NCBI GenBank assembly: GCA_017515355.1
Contig: JAFWGD010000185.1
Location: 1 to 8,098 of the forward strand
Source of the DNA: Coriobacteriales bacterium
Lineage (GTDB): Bacteria > Actinomycetota > Coriobacteriia > Coriobacteriales > CADBOM01
Direction: 5' to 3'
Length of the DNA: 8,098 nucleotides
Shown here piece by piece: positions 5,337 to 8,098 of this stretch (positions are counted from its first letter, which is position 1; each line of letters starts with the position of its first letter). The translations under genes were made by a program, and so were the position numbers. The notes under the pieces were generated by a model. It was not told where the DNA came from. It searched no databases and worked only from the letters and a program-made list of their open reading frames with translations.

Positions 5337-7286
5337 CTCGTCGGCATACGGATCGTCGTTGCCATAGTGCGGGCAGTCGTTGAGGAGCGTCTGGCGCAGA
5401 TCCTCGTAGCCCTCCCAGTTGGCCATGACGGCGTCGTACATCTCGCGCGTGGTGCAGATCTTCTTGTCGAAGCAGGCCCACTTGATCGAGGTGAGCGAGT
5501 CGGCCACGGTGGCGAAGCCGTGGTTCGATCCGCCGTAGGAGTTGTACTTGGCGCCGCCGCGCGTGCAGTCGGTGCCCGACTCCATGCAGCCGATCATCGC
5601 GAACGACAGGACCGCGTGCGGGCGGTACCAGTAGTTGAGCGCCTCGCCCCAGTTCATCATCGAGACCATCGCATCCTGGTGCAGCTTGAGCTGCTTGCGA
5701 TAGGCTTCCTTGACATCCTCGAAGCTCTCCATCTCATAGAGATATCCGCTGCGCATGTAGCCGGCCTTGCCGTTCATCGGGTTGATGCCGTTGTTGACGA
5801 CGCAGGTCATGAGGACGGATGCGCGGATGTTGTGGCTGTTGCAATACGGCATGTCATTGCCGCATCCGACCGCCTCCTGGCATCCGATGAATCCGTAGTC
5901 GCGAGCATCCTCGAGCTCGTATCCAGCCTGAACCATAGCGGGGATGAGAACCTCGTCGTTCTGGAACAGCGGGAGTCCGCCGACGCGCTTGGTCATCTCG
6001 AGAGCTTCCTCCCACAGCTTTGCGGGGGTGTTCTTGTTGATGCGCAGCGAGGTTGCCGGGTCGTGCAGCAGCAGGCGACCGATGGTCTGGAGAAGCATGT
6101 AGGTGACGGGGTTGGTTGCGTCCTCGCCGGTCTTGGGGTCGACGCCGCCGATGGTGATGTGCTGGCCGGTGTTGCCGATGCCGATGGCCTGCGCGATACC
6201 CTCGGAGCCACCGGGATAGTTGGTGTTCAGCTTGAGCATGAAGCCGTCGACGATCTCCTGTGCCTGAGCCTCGGTGATGGTGCCCTCTGCGAGCTCCTTC
6301 TCGAGGAACGGCCACCAGTACTGGTCGAGGCGGCCGATGCCGAGCGCCGGATGATAGGCCTCGAGCAGAACGGCCTCATGATAGAAGAAGTGGATCTGCA
6401 CTGCCTCCCAGAAGGTGCGCGGCGGATACTCGGAGATGTAGTCTAGGCGCTCGGCCTTGTCGAGCCACTCTGCCTTGAGGTCCGCATCCTCGAAGGTGGC
6501 CGCCTTCTCGCGCACAGCGTCTGCATAGTGCTTGATCATCGCGGTGATGCCCTCGGTGACGAGCACTACCGAGTAGTAGAACATGTACTTGTCGGAATCG
6601 TCGCCCATGAGATAGCCGAAATGATCGTCGATCCAGCCCTGAGCCCAATCGTGATAATACTTGATGCCGTTCTTGATGACGTTGTTGTAGCCGGCTACGA
6701 GATGGCCCTCGGTGCAGAAGTCCAGCGGCGGCGGACCCATGATGGTTGCTTCGTCGGAGCAGCAGATCTTGTCTGCCCAGTCGGGACGGAACGCGTTGGC
6801 CTTTGCGACGTCGCACTCCTCATCCCAGAATGGCTTGTCGGCCTTGAGGGTGCGGATGACCTCACCGGGAACCTCCATCTTCTCGTCGACGAGAAGGCGG
6901 TGGTACATGTCGTTCTCCTCATCGTAGCTCCAGATCTTGGAATGCTCGATCTCGAAGAAGATCCAGTTGGTGCCGCCGAGCTCTGGCCAGTACGGTGCGC
7001 CGCCGAATGCTGCGCCGAGGCCGCCGAAGATGATCTCGAAGTCCTCGACATGGGTGGTCATCGTCTTGAGATGCTCGGAGTTGGCAAGAGCCCTCTTGAT
7101 GATCGGAGGATAGTTCTTGTTCTCCTTCCAAACCCTGGTGACAGTCGAAAAACGCTCTGCATCGGGCTTGATGACGCGGTTCCTTATCAGCTCGCGCATG
7201 CGAAGGACGCGCGGGGTGATCGGAGCATACCTATCGGTCCCCTCTGGGAAGATAGTCATGTTGTCGATAACGCTTTGATCGCTCAT
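5334..7286 (-). CDS. Glycyl radical enzyme GRE-2, N-terminal piece with catalytic Cys
   Basis: The 650-residue product starts at the ATG at 7286, with AAGGAG seven bases upstream. It covers most of a GRE barrel: FCTEGHLVAGY (190-200), GIGRLDQYWWPF (316-327), the catalytic GCQE loop (Cys469, Glu471), GCMESGTDCTRGGAKYN (566-582) and NHGFATVADSL (588-598). The Cys forms the substrate-attacking thiyl radical. The Cys-x-Glu spacing is that of C-O, C-N, C-S and decarboxylating GREs rather than of pyruvate formate-lyase. The frame stops at TAG after PYADE, and the glycyl radical domain continues in the next frame. Around the active site it is nearly identical to GRE-1: about 30 differences in some 180 residues, counted by eye. 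It differs strongly at 351-376, a predicted substrate-facing segment. Alone it could not hold the radical. The substrate is not assigned, and no activase gene is adjacent. Confidence 0.93.
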   Translation of the reverse strand: MSDQSVIDNMTIFPEGTDRYAPITPRVLRMRELIRNRVIKPDAERFSTVTRVWKENKNYPPIIKRALANSEHLKTMTTHVEDFEIIFGGLGAAFGGAPYWPELGGTNWIFFEIEHSKIWSYDEENDMYHRLLVDEKMEVPGEVIRTLKADKPFWDEECDVAKANAFRPDWADKICCSDEATIMGPPPLDFCTEGHLVAGYNNVIKNGIKYYHDWAQGWIDDHFGYLMGDDSDKYMFYYSVVLVTEGITAMIKHYADAVREKAATFEDADLKAEWLDKAERLDYISEYPPRTFWEAVQIHFFYHEAVLLEAYHPALGIGRLDQYWWPFLEKELAEGTITEAQAQEIVDGFMLKLNTNYPGGSEGIAQAIGIGNTGQHITIGGVDPKTGEDATNPVTYMLLQTIGRLLLHDPATSLRINKNTPAKLWEEALEMTKRVGGLPLFQNDEVLIPAMVQAGYELEDARDYGFIGCQEAVGCGNDMPYCNSHNIRASVLMTCVVNNGINPMNGKAGYMRSGYLYEMESFEDVKEAYRKQLKLHQDAMVSMMNWGEALNYWYRPHAVLSFAMIGCMESGTDCTRGGAKYNSYGGSNHGFATVADSLTSIKWACFDKKICTTREMYDAVMANWEGYEDLRQTLLNDCPHYGNDDPYADE

Positions 7287-7293
7287 ATAACAC

Positions 7294-7299
7294 TCCTTT
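7294..7299 (-). promoter_or_regulatory. Ribosome binding site of GRE-2
   Basis: AAGGAG on the minus strand lies seven bases upstream of the ATG at 7286. It is the strongest ribosome site in the window and suggests high expression of GRE-2. Confidence 0.8.
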
Positions 7300-7334
7300 G
7301 GTTGCAGTCTTTCCCTTTATACATAGACTATTTA

Positions 7335-7364
7335 TTTATAACATTTCGTGCGCGCGTTAAGCAA
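7335..7364 (-). promoter_or_regulatory. Promoter of GRE-2
   Basis: On the minus strand TTGCTT (7364-7359), an 18-base spacer and TATAAA (7340-7335) make a plausible promoter, and TGT just before the -10 partly fits an extended -10. The start point would be near 7328, giving a leader of about 40 bases. The surrounding 7310-7345 stretch is clearly AT-rich against its surroundings. A perfect -35-like TTGACA also occurs at 7387-7382 but has no -10 at a suitable distance. Confidence 0.5.
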
Positions 7365-7455
7365 TAGAAATGCTATACATCTGTCAACTTTCTGCGACAC
7401 GCCCAGTCTCTCGCAAAAAGCTGAAAATCGCCTGCAAATTCCCCTTGCCAACAAA

Positions 7456-7502
7456 GAAAAAGCCTCCGCGGAAAATGCGCTTTCGCACGCTTCCGCGGAG
7501 GC
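7456..7502 (-). terminator. Strong intrinsic terminator of the DUF169 gene
   Basis: On the minus strand GCCTCCGCGGAA (7502-7491) pairs perfectly with TTCCGCGGAGGC (7473-7462), and an inner TGCG/CGCA stem (7487-7476) caps the hairpin. TTTTTC follows at once (7461-7456). It lies about 30 bases after the DUF169 stop. It separates that transcript from GRE-2, which therefore depends on its own promoter. Confidence 0.9.
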
Positions 7503-7530
7503 AGGTTCGATGATTTAGCTGACTGGCCGA

Positions 7531-8098
7531 TTACTTCTTGGCGCGATCCCAAACTGCACCGGTGTCGAGGCCCCACATCTCATAGAGGGTGTTGTAGAAG
7601 GGCGGGCGCGGGAAGTCGAACTTCATCTCGCGTTTCATGCCGCGATATCCACCCTTGGTCTCCATCTCCATTAGGCCGGCATGGATCTCGGAAAGCTTCG
7701 CGATCGGAACGGTGAGGATCGACTCGTTGTCCTCGGCCATCGCGCGCTCTTGGTCGCCCGGATCGGGGAAGGTGACGCGATACTTACCGTCATTGATCGG
7801 GGTGACGATCGAGTGGATGCACGAATCGATGAAGTCGAAGGTGTTCTCCATCATCTTGCCAGTCATGACCTTGGTTGCTCCGATGGCATTGCGGAGCTGG
7901 AAGTTGTTGTCGAAACTGAACAGGATGACATCCGGCACGAACGGCGCCGTCTGCGCAGGGGCCATCCACATGCCGGCATACTTGCCAACCTCAAGCCTCG
8001 GGAATCCCGCGAAGAACTCCCTTGCCTTGTCGAGATCGGGGATGCCGATGAACTTGGCAACGATCTCGAACTCCTCGGTGCCGGGCCCGCAAGGCACA
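7531..8098 (-). CDS. DUF169-family protein, 5' end cut by window edge
   Basis: The visible 188 residues match the C-terminal two thirds of a DUF169 protein. There is a Cys-Gly-rich start (PCGPG), then KYAGMWMAPAQTAPFVPDVI, a segment with a single Cys (FIDSCIHSIV), the VTFPDPGDQER turn, and the IPAEKLEEI-like stretch read here as VPIAKLSEIHAGL. The frame is open to the right edge. The GTG at 8097 is probably an internal valine, because the family usually has an N-terminal segment before this point. DUF169 proteins have no firmly established function; conserved Cys residues have led to ideas of metal or cofactor binding. The gene lies upstream of GRE-2 on the same strand but is closed off by the terminator at 7456-7502, so co-transcription is unlikely. 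Confidence 0.75.
   Translation of the reverse strand, partial: VPCGPGTEEFEIVAKFIGIPDLDKAREFFAGFPRLEVGKYAGMWMAPAQTAPFVPDVILFSFDNNFQLRNAIGATKVMTGKMMENTFDFIDSCIHSIVTPINDGKYRVTFPDPGDQERAMAEDNESILTVPIAKLSEIHAGLMEMETKGGYRGMKREMKFDFPRPPFYNTLYEMWGLDTGAVWDRAKK

Noticed and set aside
4791..7367. Long plus-strand open frames of 551 and 279 codons over GRE-2
   Set aside because: Same antisense effect as over GRE-1. Their translations resemble the antisense product of GRE-1 because the two sense genes are paralogues.

Overview
The window is GC-rich, gene-dense bacterial DNA carrying two paralogous glycyl radical enzyme (GRE) genes. These oxygen-sensitive enzymes indicate an anaerobe. The composition, C-x-E type GREs, a Lys/Ala-rich histone-H1-like protein and a probable leaderless mRNA would suit a high-GC Gram-positive gut anaerobe, perhaps Coriobacteriia. 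That placement is inference; no marker gene is present.

Layout, left to right. (1) 1-1850, minus strand: the first GRE (GRE-1), complete at its N-terminus but cut by the left edge before the glycyl radical site. (2) 1851-2032: a divergent intergenic region with a near-consensus promoter for GRE-1. (3) 2033-4706, plus strand: a three-gene island. It holds a membrane-anchored histone-H1-like protein, a Sir2-family NAD-dependent deacylase 9 bases downstream, and, after a structured 94-base gap with its own extended -10 promoter, an EamA/DMT-family 10-TM transporter. (4) 4730-4761: a hairpin that can serve as a two-way terminator between convergent genes. (5) 4809-7286, minus strand: the second GRE (GRE-2), interrupted by one in-frame amber codon at 5334-5336. 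This leaves a 650-residue N-terminal piece with the catalytic Cys and a 174-residue C-terminal piece with the radical Gly. (6) 7287-7530: the GRE-2 promoter region and a strong minus-strand terminator for the gene upstream. (7) 7531-8098, minus strand: a DUF169-family gene cut by the right edge.

The two GREs are same-strand paralogues, nearly identical around the active site but different in a predicted substrate-facing segment, so they probably act on related but distinct substrates. No GRE-activating radical-SAM enzyme lies in the window. The substrate cannot be assigned from sequence alone. The Cys-x-Glu active site places both with the dehydratase, choline lyase, isethionate lyase and arylacetate decarboxylase branches rather than with pyruvate formate-lyase.

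The most interesting points are: (a) the close pairing of a lysine-rich, membrane-anchored H1-like protein with a sirtuin, suggesting a modifier-substrate pair; (b) the single amber codon splitting GRE-2 in frame, followed at once by ATG; and (c) the predicted leaderless start of the transporter, whose -10 hexamer is inserted into one arm of an inverted repeat.
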